From: Xylocopa sonorina
Taxonomy: Eukaryota > Arthropoda > Insecta > Hymenoptera > Apidae
Reading direction: 5' to 3'
Assembly: GCF_050948175.1 (NCBI RefSeq)
Contig: NW_027490116.1
Coordinates: 1,054,001-1,118,000 of the forward strand
Length of the DNA stretch: 64,000 nucleotides
Made by a program: the position numbers and the translations under genes. The notes beneath the pieces were generated by a model. That model worked only from the letters and a program-made list of their open reading frames with translations, ran no database searches and was not told the DNA's origin. Of this stretch, positions 23,715-33,920 are shown piece after piece; position 1 is the first letter of the stretch; the number at the start of each line of letters is the position of its first letter.

Positions 23715-26249
23715 GCGACTCTTCCATGCTAGCAAATAGCGTTTACAGATGTCAACGTATCGTAGCAATAGAGTTCTAATGCTTCTTAAAACGAGATGTC
23801 GCATTTCATTTCTATGTTTCGTAATAAGATATAATATTCATTTTGGAGTGTTATGTATACCTCGTATTCACTTCAAAAGGATGTAAGTGTGACACTTCCT
23901 TGCTAGGAAATATTGTTTGCAGATGTCAACGTATCACAGCAATAGAGTACTAATGCTTCTTAAAACGAGATGTCGTATTTCATTTCTATGCTTCGTAATA
24001 AGATATAATATTCATTGCGTAATGTTATGTATACCTCGTATTCACTTCAATGGAATGTAAGTGCGACATTTCCTTGCTAGGAAATAGAGGTTGCAGATGT
24101 CTACGTATATTAGCAATAGAGTTCTAATGCTACTCAAAACGCGATATAGCACCTCATTCCTATGTTTCATGATAAGATATAATATTCATTGCGAAGTGTC
24201 ATGTATATCTCGTATTCACTTCAAAAGTATGTAAATGCGACACTTCCATGCTAGGAAATAGCGTTAGCAGATGTCTACGTATCGTAGCAATAGAGTTCTA
24301 ATGCTTCCTAAAACGCGATATCGCATCTGACTTCGATGTTTCGAGATAAGATATAATATTCATTGCGAAGTGTCATGTATACCTCGTATTCACGTCAAAA
24401 GAATGTAAATGCGACACTTCCTTGCTAGGAAATAGCGTTTCCAGATGACCACGTATCGTAAGAATAGAGTTCTAATACTTCTTAAAACGAGATGTCGCAT
24501 CTCATTTATATATTTCATGATAAGATATAATATCCATTGCGAAGTGTCATGCATACCTCGTATTCACATCAATGGAACGTAAATACGACACTTCCATGCT
24601 AGGAAATAGCGTTTGCAGATGTCTACGTATCGTAGCAATAGAGTTCTAATGCTTCTTAAAACCAGATGCCGCATTTCATTTCTATGTTTCGTGATAAGAT
24701 ATAATATTCATTGTGGAGTGTTATGTATACCTCGTATTCACTTCAAAAGAATGTAAATGCGACACTTCCTTGCTAGGAAATAACATTTCCAGATTACTAC
24801 GCATCGTAGCAATAGAGCTATAGCGCTTCTTAAATCGCGATATCGCATCTCATTTCTATGTTTCATGATAAGGTATAACATTCATTGCGGAGCGTCATGT
24901 ATACCTCGTATTCACTTCAAAAGAATGTAAATGCGACACTTGCATGCTAGGAAGTAGCGCTTGCAGATGTCTACGTATCGTAGCAATAGAGTTCTAATGC
25001 TTCTTAAAACGCGATATCGCATATCACTCCTAGGTTTCATGATAAGATATAATATTCATTGCGAAGTGTCATGTATACCTCGTATTCACTTCAAAAAAAT
25101 GTAAATGCGACACTTCCATGCTAGGATATAGCGTTTGCAGATGTCTACGTATCGTAGCAATAGAGTTCTAATGCTTCTTAAATCGCGATATCGCATCTCA
25201 CTTCTATGTTTCTTGATAAGATATAATATTCATTGCGAAGTGTCATGTATACCTCGTATTCACTTCAAAGCAATGTAAATGCGACACTTCCATGCTAGGA
25301 AATAGCGTTTGCAGATGTCTACGTATCACAGCAATAGAGTACTAATGCTTCTTAAAGCGAGATGTCGTATTTCATTTCTATGTTTCGTAATAAGATATAA
25401 TATTCATTGTGTAATGTTATGTATACCTCGTATTCACTTCAATGGAATGTAAGTGCGACATTTCCTTGCTAGGAAATAGAGGTTGCAGATGTCTACGTAT
25501 ATTAGCAATAGAGTTCTAATGCTACTCAAAACGCGATATAGCACCACATTCCTATGTTTCATGATAAGACATAATATTCATTGCGAAGTGTCATGTATAT
25601 CTCGTATTCACTTCAAAAGAATGTAAATGCGACACTTGCATGCTAGGAAATAGCGTTTGCAGATGTCTACGTATCGTAGCAATAGAGTTCTAATGCTTCT
25701 TAAAGAGAGATGTCGTATTTCATTTCTATGTTTCGTAATAAGATATAATATTCATTGTGTAATGTTATGTATACCTCGTATTCACTTCAATGGAATGTAA
25801 GTGCGACATTTCCATGGTAGGAAATATTTTTTGCAGATGTCTACGTATATTAGCAATAGAGTTCTAATGCTTCTCAAAACGCAATATAGCAGCTCATTCC
25901 TATGTTTCATGATAATATATAATATTCATTGCGAAGTGTCATGTATACCTCGTATTCACTTCAAACGAATGTAAATGCGACACTTCCTTGCTAGGAAATA
26001 GCGTTTCCAGATGACCACGTATCGAATGAATAGAGTTCTAATACTTCTTAAAAGGAGATATAGCATCACATTTCTATGTTTCATGATAAGATATAATATC
26101 CATTGCGAAGTGTCATGTATATCTCGTACTCACGTCAAAAGAATGTAAATGCGACACTTCCATGCTAGGAAATAGCGTTTGCAGATGTCTACGTATCGCA
26201 GGAATAGAGTTCTAATGCTTCCTAAAACGCGATATAGCATCTCTCTTCT

Positions 26250-26610
26250 ATGTTTCATGGTAAGATGTAATATCCATTGCGAAGTGCCATGTATACCTCG
26301 TATTCACTTCAATGGAATGTAAATGTGACATTTCCTTGCTAGGAAATAGAGTTTCTAGAAGTCTACGTATTTTAGCAATAGAGTTCTGATGCTTCTCAAA
26401 ACGCTATATAGCACCCCATTCCTATGTTTCATGATAAGACATAATATTCATTGCGAAGTGTCATGTATAACACGTATTCACTTCAAAAGAATGTAAATGC
26501 GACACTTGCATGCTAGGAAGTAGCGCTTGCAGATGTCTACGTATTGTAGCAATAGAGTTCTAATGCTTCAAAGAACGCGATATCGCATCTCACTTCTATG
26601 TTTCGTGACA
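26250..26610 (-). repeat. Higher-order block in array 2, copy 1
   Basis: Marked by GAAGTGCCATGTATACC, TTTCTAGAAGTCTACGTAT, CGCTATATAGCACCCC and CATGTATAACACGTATTC. It recurs 696 bp (four monomers) later at 26,946-27,306. Confidence 0.82.
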
Positions 26611-26945
26611 AGATATAATATTCATTGTGGAGTGTTATGTATACCTCGTGTTCACTTCAAAAGAATGTAAATGCTACACTTGCATGCTAGGAAATAGCCT
26701 TTGCAGATGTCTACGTATCGTAGCAATAGAGTTCTAATGCTTCTTAAAACGAGATGTCGCATTTCATTTCTATATTGCGTGATAAGATATAATATTCATT
26801 GCGAAATGTCATGTATACCTCGTATGCGCTTCAAAAGAATGTAAATGCGACACTTCCATGCTCGGAAATAGCGTTTGCAGATGTCTACGTATCGTAGCAA
26901 TAGGGTTCTAATGCTTCTTAAAACGAGATGTCGCATTTCATTTCT

Positions 26946-27306
26946 ACGTTTCGTGACAAGATATAATATCCATTGCGAAGTGCCATGTATACCTCGTATT
27001 CACTTCAATGGAATGTAAATGTGACATTTCCTTGCTAGGAAATAGAGTTTCTAGAAGTCTACGTATATTAGCAATAGAGTTCTGATGCTTCTCAAAACGC
27101 TATATAGCACCCCATTCCTATGTTTCATGATAAGACATAATATTCATTGCGAAGTGTCATGTATAACACGTATTCACTTCAAAAGAATGTAAATGCGACA
27201 CTTGCATGCTAGGAAGTAGCGCTTGCAGATGTCTACGTATCGTAGCAATAGAGTTCTAATGCTTCAAAGAACGCGATATCGCATCTCACTTCTATGTTTC
27301 ATGATA
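26946..27306 (-). repeat. Higher-order block in array 2, copy 2
   Basis: Partner of 26,250-26,610 at exactly four monomers. The adjoining unit with CTCGTGTTCACTTCAAAAG repeats at a five-monomer spacing (26,641 and 27,511), so two registers of exchange overlap here. Confidence 0.8.
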
Positions 27307-27864
27307 AGATATAATATTCATTGCGAAGTGTCATGAATACCTCGTATTCACTTCAAATGAACGTAAATTTGACACTTACATGCTAGGAAATAGCGTTTTC
27401 AGATGTCTACGTATCGTAGCAATAGAGTTCTAATGCTTCTTAAAACGAGATGTCGCATTTCATTTCTATGTTTCGTGACACGATATAATATTCATTGTGG
27501 AGTGTTATGTATACCTCGTGTTCACTTCAAAAGAATGTAAATGCTACACTTGCATGCTAGGAAATAGCCTTTGCAGATGTCTACGTATCGAAGCAATGGT
27601 ATTCTAATGCTTCTCAAAACGCGATATCGCAACTCATTCCTATGTTTCATGATAAGATATAATATTCAATCCGATGTGTCATCTATACCTCGTATTCACT
27701 TCAAAAGAATGTAAATGCGACACTTCCATGCTCGGAAATAGCGTTTGCAGATGTCTACGTATCGTAGCAATAGTGTTCTAATGCTTCTTAAAACGAGATG
27801 ACGCATTTCATTTCTATGTTTCGTGACAAGATATAATATTCATTGTGGAGTGTTATGTATACCT

Positions 27865-28560
27865 CGTGTTCACTTCAAAAGAATGTAAATGCGACACTTC
27901 CTTGCTAGGAAATATTTTTTGCAGATGTCTACGTATCGTAGCAATAGAGTTCTAATGCTTCTTAAAACCCGATATCGCATCCCACTTCTATGTTTCATGA
28001 TATGATATAATATTCTTTGCGAAGTGTCACAATACCTCGTATTCACTTCAAAAGAATGTAAATGCGACCCTTCCATGCTAGGAAATAGCCTTTGCAGATG
28101 TCTACGTATCGTAGCAATAGAGTTCTAATGCTTCTTAAATCGCGATATCGCATCTCGCTTCTATGTTTCATGATAAGATATAATATTCATTGCGAAGTGT
28201 CATGTATACCTCGTATTCTCTTCAAAAGAATGTAAGTGCGACACTTCCTTGCTAGGAAATATTGTTTGCAGATGTCTACGTATCGTAGCAATAGAGTTCT
28301 AATGCTTCTTAAAACCCGATATCGCATCCCACTTCTATGTTTCATGATATTATATAATATTCTGTGCGAAGTGTCATAATACCTCGTATTCACTTCAAAA
28401 GAATGTAAATGCGACCCTTCCATGCTAGGAAATAGCCTTTGCAGATGTCTACGTATCGTAGCAATAGAGTTCTAATGCTTCTTATATCGCGATATCGCAT
28501 CTCGCTTCTATGTTTCATGATAAGATATAATATTCATTGCGAAGTGTCGTGTATACCTCG
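27865..28560 (-). repeat. 347-bp dimer repeat in array 2, two copies
   Basis: Two adjacent dimers share AAAACCCGATATCGCATCCC and a deleted GAAGTGTCA(C/T)AATACC join in place of the usual GTCATGTATACC. The offset at GAAGTGTCA is 347 bp. The shared deletion shows that the pair arose by recent duplication. Confidence 0.8.
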
Positions 28561-29636
28561 TATTCACTTCAAAAGAATGTAAGTGCGACACTCCCATGCT
28601 AGGAAGTAGCGTTTGCAGATGTCTACGTATCGTAGCAATAGGGTTCTAATGCTTCTTAAAAGGCGATATCGCATCTCACTTCTATGTCTCATGATAAGAT
28701 GTAATATTCATTGCGAAGTGTCATGCATACCTCGACTTCACTTCACAAGAATGTAAATGCGACACTTCCTTGCTAGGAAATATTGTTTGCATATGTCTAC
28801 GTATCGTAGCAATAGAGTTCTAATGCTTCTTAAAACGCGATATCGCATCTCACTGTTATGTTTCATGATAAGATATAATATTCATTATGGAGTGTTATGT
28901 ATACCTCGTACTCACGTCAAAAGAATGTAAATGCGACCCTTCCATGCTAGGAAATAGCCTCTGCAGATGTCTACGTATCGTAGCAATAGAGTTCTAATGC
29001 TCCTTAAAACGCGATATCGCATGTCACTTCTATGTTTCATGATGAGATATAATATTCATTGCAAAGTGTCATGTATACCGCGTATTCACTTCAAAAGGAT
29101 GTAAATGTGACACTTCCTTGCTAGGAAGTAGCGTTTGCAGATGTCTACGTATCGAAGCAATAGGGTTCTAAAGCTTCTTAAATCGCGATATTGTATCTCA
29201 TATCTATGTTTCACGATAAGATATAATATTCTTTGTGGAGTGTTATGTATCCTCGTCTACACTTCAAAAGAATGTAAATGCAACACTTCCTTGCTAGGGA
29301 ATAGCGTTTCAAGATGTCTACGTATCGAAGCAATAGAGTTCTAATGGGGAGGGGTAGAGGTCCGTCTCACACCCGGGATCCATCCTGTTTGTCTCCATGG
29401 ACAATGGCAGCGGTCTTATTTTTGCAGAGCTCTGGATCCTATCCTTCGGGCTTCAGGGTCTCTTCTTGTTCACTTCCCGACTCCTCCACCGTCGAGCCCG
29501 TCACGCTACCTCGGCGCACAGCCCTACCGCGAACCTGCGGTCTTATTATCCGCCGAAGAGGCGTCTTATGTGTCGCTTCTTCCATCAGCTCGCCAGTCTA
29601 ATCCGTAGAACGGAGAGAGAGAAACGAACAGTTGGA

Positions 29637-29651
29637 GGGGGGGGGGGGGGG
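29637..29651 (+). repeat. Poly-G tract, 15 bases
   Basis: Uninterrupted run of 15 G after GTTGGA. Such runs are prone to length error in sequencing and to strand slippage, so the true length may differ. Confidence 0.9.
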
Positions 29652-29760
29652 AAGGTTCTACCATCGTGTATTTCACGCTCCTCGCAAATACAGCAATCGC
29701 GATGGTCCGTGTCGCTCTTCTCGCATGGGTGGTGATCTGTGAGCTAGTCTAACCGAAGCA

Positions 29761-29772
29761 GGGGGGGGGGGG
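29761..29772 (+). repeat. Poly-G tract, 12 bases
   Basis: Uninterrupted run of 12 G after GAAGCA and before TGAGCGAG; the second such tract within 140 bp on the same strand. Confidence 0.9.
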
Positions 29773-29806
29773 TGAGCGAGCCTTGTGACTTCACCACGTC
29801 ACAGTA

Positions 29807-30137
29807 CATACAAATTAGCGATTAAGTAGCTATGTGTTCAAATTCAATTCCGAATAATGCACTAAAAAGCATCCCAGATAACAAACGGCAAGATGGTAGC
29901 GACACCATGCCGGCACTATATTGCCACTTCCGAGGAGTGTCAACTGATTCGTAGTCATCTGTGACCGGATTCGTTGACTAAAATGCCAGAACGTGTTACC
30001 AGCACGTTCTAGACAAGCGAATCGCGCAGAACCAGCACCATGGTGACACGCGTATCATCGCTCCATTCATGAATCTCCTCAGCAATGACGCAGGATCACT
30101 TTTGGCATTGGAGAACCTATGCTTTCATACAAATTAG
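29807..30137. mobile_element. Possible short element bracketed by 12-bp direct repeats
   Basis: CATACAAATTAG occurs at 29,807-29,818 and again at 30,126-30,137, enclosing about 307 bp of distinct, moderately GC-rich sequence in an AT-rich surround. The interior has a perfect 8-bp hairpin (29,988-30,010), repeated GGCA/TGCC motifs and a CCCAGATAAC start-like motif. This looks like a non-autonomous insertion with a target-site duplication, but clean terminal inverted repeats are not visible and the direct repeat could be chance. Confidence 0.3.
29988..30010. repeat. Perfect inverted repeat, 8-bp arms
   Basis: AGAACGTG and CACGTTCT are exact reverse complements separated by the 7-base loop TTACCAG. 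Confidence 0.85.
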
Positions 30138-30640
30138 AACCGTTAGATGTCAGTAGATGTTCAGCATATGAGTATTGATAGATATTTTGATGGTCGTTTT
30201 CATATATTTATAGTTATTGAGCGAGTCGTATATATTTCTTTCAATCCATCATAGACTAAAAATATTATTTATAAAAAAATATTACTTATAAAATGAAAAT
30301 TCATGGTGTTGCGTCCCTAACTTCGCCTTGTGTAATTTTTGAAATAACATGCTGTCATCGTATTTAATGTAACCCTCAATTGCATGAATTTGTAACAATA
30401 AATTGAAGAAAATATATATAAAGTAAGTGTATATATTTTTATGACAAAGTAATTATCGACTTTATGGAAAAAATCGCCCTATCGAGCTAGTTTATAGAAA
30501 ATAATAAAATCGAGTTCTTATATCTTTGTTTTGTGCCGGTGTATCTATATTGGAATCAAGATAAATAAATTGCACAGTTTAGTCATTTTTCATATTTGCT
30601 TATAATTTTTATGGAAACAGCTTCCCCATTAGTAAATGTC
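30138..30640. other. AT-rich spacer, nothing recognised
   Basis: Strongly AT-rich intergenic sequence with runs such as ATATTATTTATAAAAAAATA and TATATATAAAG. No convincing coding frame, RNA gene or repeat was found. Confidence 0.6.
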
Positions 30641-30885
30641 AGCCTACGCCACAACCACGCGTGTAGCTATGGTGAGCTGATAGTGTCATTGTCACGGCCG
30701 TGTAGCCCGTGTGCTATATCTCGGTGCTTTAATAGTGCCGTGATACGAATGCCGCCCCAGTACTAACAGTATGCCATTTCGAAAGCTGAGTAGGAGCACT
30801 TTGTTAGCACAGTTCTGTCACGGAATTCGTTCCATCCGTTGTCATTGGCGTGCCAATCGCTGGCTGTTTGGGATATTGTAGTGCA
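30641..30885. other. GC-richer patch, possible second end of a mobile element
   Basis: A compositionally distinct patch between AT-rich flanks, with the palindrome CACGGCCGTG at 30,693-30,702 and many short CACG/CGTG words. Read on the minus strand its outer end has ATCCCAAACAGCCAGCG, loosely like the ATCCCAGATAACAAACGGC start near 29,871. The resemblance is too weak to call terminal inverted repeats. Confidence 0.25.
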
Positions 30886-31568
30886 TGAGGCAGACTTGTT
30901 CCTTATCATCGTCAAGGAGATGGATTTTCACTCCCCCCTTTTTGAATTTTTTAAATTATTGTTTGGAATTTTTGCCGTTTCTGTATCTCTATGACCGCAT
31001 TGTGGATTCAACTTATGTACGATCTTTTTGGTCTTCATCTTTTGTTACATGTAATATTATATATGCGATGCACGTTTGTTATGTAATGCTCCGATTTGTA
31101 AGCCTCAGATACTTTTATTCTTAGGTAAAGCAACTTATTCGATTAATATATATTTATTAGACATAGATATAAACAATTAGAAAAATGTTATTAAATCGCT
31201 ATTAAATATGTTGTTGCAATTATATATTTAAGGTCTGAAGATGTAGATGCAATTAATGTCCGATATTTTACGTGATCCAATCGACGTATCAAGTGAGGCT
31301 ATGAAATATAAAAATCTTTTATTATTCTTCGACCCCTTTACATGTTACACGAATGATAAGTTCTACAAGACAAGAAGCCTGAATTAGTGAGATATCTAGG
31401 AACATAAGCAATTTGTAAGTAACACATCTTTTCTCTTTGAAATATTTGCCTTTGCATAGAATAGAACGTATAGATATAATTGCCTGTTTTGTACCCATTT
31501 CGGTCCAATTCTATTATAGCCTTTGAGCAGAAGTAATATTGATTATACTTGATTTTTGCAATAGTTCT
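30886..31568. other. AT-rich spacer, nothing recognised
   Basis: AT-rich sequence. A forward frame of 79 codons at 30,885-31,124 is rich in Phe, Tyr, Leu and Ser, as expected from translating AT-rich DNA, and shows no domain, so I leave it out as a gene. No RNA gene or repeat seen. Confidence 0.6.
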
Positions 31569-32089
31569 TTAATTAACAGATTTTATTAACCTAGAATCAT
31601 CATTTGACGGATGTATCAATCTACTTTGTAGCTCCATCAGTTTCTTTTTCTGCTCGCTACTTTCCATTTTCAGTTCCGTATACTTATCCTTTATCACCAT
31701 CATATATGTTGCGTAAAATTACAATAACTTTTTGTCCTCAAATTTTGCGGATATTTCAATTAAATTTCCTTTGATTAAATAAACGGAAATTAAAAAACAG
31801 TGGCACGTACCATTTCTTGGAAACGTTGCATCGTAATTTGCATCTGACTGTTTTGAAAGGCACGCACTTTACTTAACGTTTGCAATGATTCGGTTAGCGA
31901 AGTAAAGTAATATTCTACTTTCGAAATTGTTGGCTCTTGTAATTCTAAGGCAAATATATTCATCTGTCGACATCGTGAACATTGTTTTTTGGCAAAATTC
32001 CAGAAAAACAAATATACTATAAGTAAAATAATAAACATCATAATATTAAATTTAACTCTGTTCATCGTTGCCTTGTTGGACACATCCAT
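31569..32089 (-). CDS. Candidate two-exon gene: small membrane-anchored coiled-coil protein
   Basis: Exon 1 (32,089 down to 31,811) encodes 93 residues starting MDVSNKATMNRVKFN. A single hydrophobic segment follows at about residues 16-32 (IMMFIILLIVYLFFWNF), then a basic KKQCSRCR stop-transfer-like stretch, then a helical region with regular hydrophobics (residues about 55-93). Exon 1 ends at ATG|GTACGT, a good splice donor. A phase-0 acceptor at 31,689 (ATAAAG|GAT) would give a 122-bp intron and a second exon of 39 residues, ending at TAA at 31,569. That exon is highly charged and continues the coiled coil (KMESSEQKKKLMELQSRL). The total would be 132 residues. The acceptor lacks a good pyrimidine tract. 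I do not recognise the family. SLTESLQTLSKVRAF faintly recalls ABCC transporters, but no nucleotide-binding domain follows. It may be a pseudogene or partial. Confidence 0.35.
31689..31810 (-). other. Putative 122-bp intron
   Basis: On the minus strand it starts GTACGT and ends GATAAAG, keeping phase 0 between two helical coding segments. An alternative acceptor six bases further on (GATAAG|TAT) also keeps frame. The size suits a short insect intron; the branch and pyrimidine region is weak. Confidence 0.3.
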
Positions 32090-32095
32090 AACAAT

Positions 32096-32480
32096 ATACA
32101 GGGTGGGGCAGTAATAATTAGCACCTCAGATATCCACGAAACTATAAGTTTCATAGAAGTTTTTGCTAATATAAAATTGCACAGTACAAAGGGGCCATCC
32201 GTTGATGAAAATAGTTTTTTTGTAAGTGGAGTTATGTTGGACATATGAAGGTTACCTTCATTTTTTAAAATGAATTGGTATGTCCATTCTTCCGTAATAC
32301 GATAGAGCATTTTAAAGCAAGTTTAACGATCTGTAACATGAAGGCATTGAAGGTTACAAAGAGTAAAGAAAGGCGATAATACTCACGGTTTTGATAGTAA
32401 ATGAAACATACGTATTGTAAACAGTGGTGGAAGGCGTAATACTTACCGTTTACTTCACTGTGAATAAACACTTTTCGAAG
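32096..32480 (-). mobile_element. Transposable-element end or MITE-like fragment
   Basis: Starts with ATACAGGGTGGGGCAGTAAT, the ACAGGGTG-type terminus seen at the ends of many insect transposable elements. It continues with a block containing a nested hairpin (32,238-32,286). Translating the minus strand gives only short overlapping frames without domains (32,062-32,310 and 32,265-32,471), so I treat it as non-autonomous or decayed. The outer terminus lies about 8 bp upstream of the ATG of the candidate minus-strand gene. The distal boundary is uncertain; no second matching terminus was found. Confidence 0.45.
32238..32286. repeat. Nested inverted repeat inside the element
   Basis: Outer arms TGGACATA (32,238-32,245) and TATGTCCA (32,279-32,286) are perfect reverse complements. 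Inside, ATGAAGGT-T-ACCTTCAT (32,245-32,261) is a near-perfect 17-base palindrome. The two structures share one base and would compete or nest as hairpins. Confidence 0.8.
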
Positions 32481-33546
32481 GGCATTTCAATAGTTTGCAG
32501 CATAAGTTAAACATGATAAGATTAGTATTGAAAAATCGGTTCGAATACGTTTGGTTAGGCTGTTCTTTGTGTCGTTTATTTTATAAGTACAGAGCTGCGG
32601 ATTCCTGAGGACAGCTCACAAAATTGTTGAACTATGGAAGATTATCATTGTGAATTTGAATCAAAAGGTAATTAAATTCCATTAGATTGTAAACAGATCT
32701 CAATGTTTCACTTTAGATAGTAAGATTAAATACTCTTTACAAAACTACAAGAATGGATACATACCTTTCTGTTATTATTACTTCATAAAGAATTATAATT
32801 GCAATTATATAGTTCATTACGATAAAAAATATTTCTCAGAAAATTCTAAATATTAAATAAAAGAATCAAGTAAAACATTTTTAATAATTACGAATATGAA
32901 AAATACTTGAACATTCCAATAGAAAGATGTCTAAACAGGAGCTAGAAAAGTCAAACATTCAATTTCAATTCCAGAATTCACCTATAAGAGGTAAAATGAT
33001 TCGAAAGCTTTAATTACAGTCTTTAATGCAAGCAGTTGGGCAGTATTTCAATTTTTAAGAAAATTGATGAAAGTCAACCATTTTGAAGTGGTCAGAATCT
33101 TTGTCGTTTGAGCAATAAGTGAATAACAAATAACTGCATAAATTCCAGGCTTAAAAACTTATGGATTAAATCCTATGCAGACTCGTTTATGAGCGAGTTA
33201 CTAAATAATAATCCACACTAAGTAATCATTTTAAAACTTAAACGATTACATCTCGCGAACTTTCAAAGATATCAGAAGCGTGAAAAGTATGTGGTTTATC
33301 AAAAATTCTTCTAAAGGAACGGACGAAGTCAATAGAAATCTTTGTTGAAGTAAGCAAGTTCTAAAGTTTTAAGCAACGCGATGGCCCTTATCTGCCTATG
33401 TCTCAAGAAAGGAAGTTCTGAATTTCTATGAAATCCGATGGAATTTCTCACTACTAACGTTTCAACGTAAGTTCCCAAATTCTCAGTTCTACGTTTAAAA
33501 CTATGTGTGTTCTATATATCTATGTAAAGTGATGGTTCCTATTAGT
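32481..33546. other. AT-rich unique spacer, nothing recognised
   Basis: About 1.07 kb of AT-rich sequence with short homopolymer runs and no open frame of note, no recognisable RNA gene and no satellite. It could include upstream, intronic or untranslated sequence of the minus-strand candidate gene, but nothing shows that. Confidence 0.6.
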
Positions 33547-33920
33547 TGTGACGGAAACCTATATATAGTAAGTCAGGGAAGCTCGAAGGGGTTAATTATC
33601 TAAATGCTTTAAGGTGTAAAACGTACTTTAATCTAAAGCGATCTATCGTTCCAAGGTATCCGCTCACGTACAACTTTTCTTGGGCGCCAGCTGCTCAGAA
33701 AGTAGCAAAGGGGATAGACTACACGACCCCGGGAACCCTGGGGCGGAACAACCCTTGAAACTTCGAAATGCTCCTCCTCTCGAATACGCCTAGCCAAGTA
33801 CACACACTCAGGTCGCGAGATACTGAAGTCACGGCATGTCTATTTATGGTCTCGACGTGGGTTTAACTAACAAGGGCTACGGGAAACTACGCAACACGCC
33901 GCAAATTACTGGGTAGTATC
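33547..33920 (-). mobile_element. LTR-retroelement-like fragment (LTR end, PBS, leader)
   Basis: A GC-richer block directly abutting satellite array 3. On the minus strand, TGGCGCCCAAG at 33,689-33,679 matches the start of the primer-binding site used by many Ty3/gypsy elements, whose primer is a host tRNA. Upstream of it on that strand, about 230 bp up to the satellite border would be an LTR, with an ATAAATA TATA-like motif near 33,841-33,847. Downstream is a leader-like region reaching the TGTGACGG/CTATATATAG area near 33,547-33,568. No gag or pol is present, so this would be a 5' fragment. A chance match to the 8-base PBS core in 6 kb of unique DNA is possible. Confidence 0.35.
33679..33689 (-). 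other. Primer-binding-site-like motif
   Basis: TGGCGCCCAAG read on the minus strand, identical in its first eight bases to the tRNA-complementary start of many gypsy-type primer-binding sites. Support comes only from the motif and its placement about 230 bp inside the block edge. Confidence 0.35.

Larger units (their letters stand above)
22901..29346 (-). repeat. Satellite array 2, same family, inverted orientation
   Basis: About 37 monomers of the same 174-bp family, read on the minus strand: the plus strand shows ATACCTCGTATTCACATC, GAATGTAAATGCGACAC, TTGCTAGGAAATA and ATGATAAGATATAATATTC. The orientation is opposite to arrays 1 and 3. Variants such as CACTTCAATGGAATGTAA and CATTCATTGTGGAGTGTTA show its own local families. 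The left edge joins island 1 in the GAGGTAT part of the unit, and the right edge joins island 2 after GAGTTCTAAT. No genes inside. Confidence 0.96.
29347..29803. other. GC-rich segment of island 2 with poly-G tracts
   Basis: Non-satellite and GC-rich, immediately after inverted array 2. It contains a G15 run (29,637-29,651) and a G12 run (29,761-29,772) about 110 bp apart, and ends in ACGTCACA. On the minus strand it therefore starts with TGTGACGT, the same octamer that starts island 1. Two forward frames are open (29,314-29,601 and 29,397-29,735), but they overlap each other, and one runs in from satellite sequence, so I do not call a gene. It is probably debris of a mobile element. Confidence 0.4.

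Noticed and set aside
29314..29735. Two overlapping forward frames in the GC-rich part of island 2
   Set aside because: One begins inside satellite DNA, they overlap in different frames, and one ends in poly-Gly from the G15 tract; no protein family recognised.
29868..30885. A full DNA transposon with terminal inverted repeats between 29,868 and 30,885
   Set aside because: The CCCA-type ends match only loosely when one is reverse complemented, and no transposase frame lies between them.
30885..31124. 79-codon forward frame rich in Phe, Tyr and Leu
   Set aside because: Composition matches AT-rich non-coding DNA, with no motif, weak context and no partner exon.
31811..32089. ABCC transporter exon, from SLTESLQTLSKVRAF
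   Set aside because: The similarity is short and the expected additional membrane helices and nucleotide-binding domain do not follow; the next candidate exon is a coiled coil with a stop.
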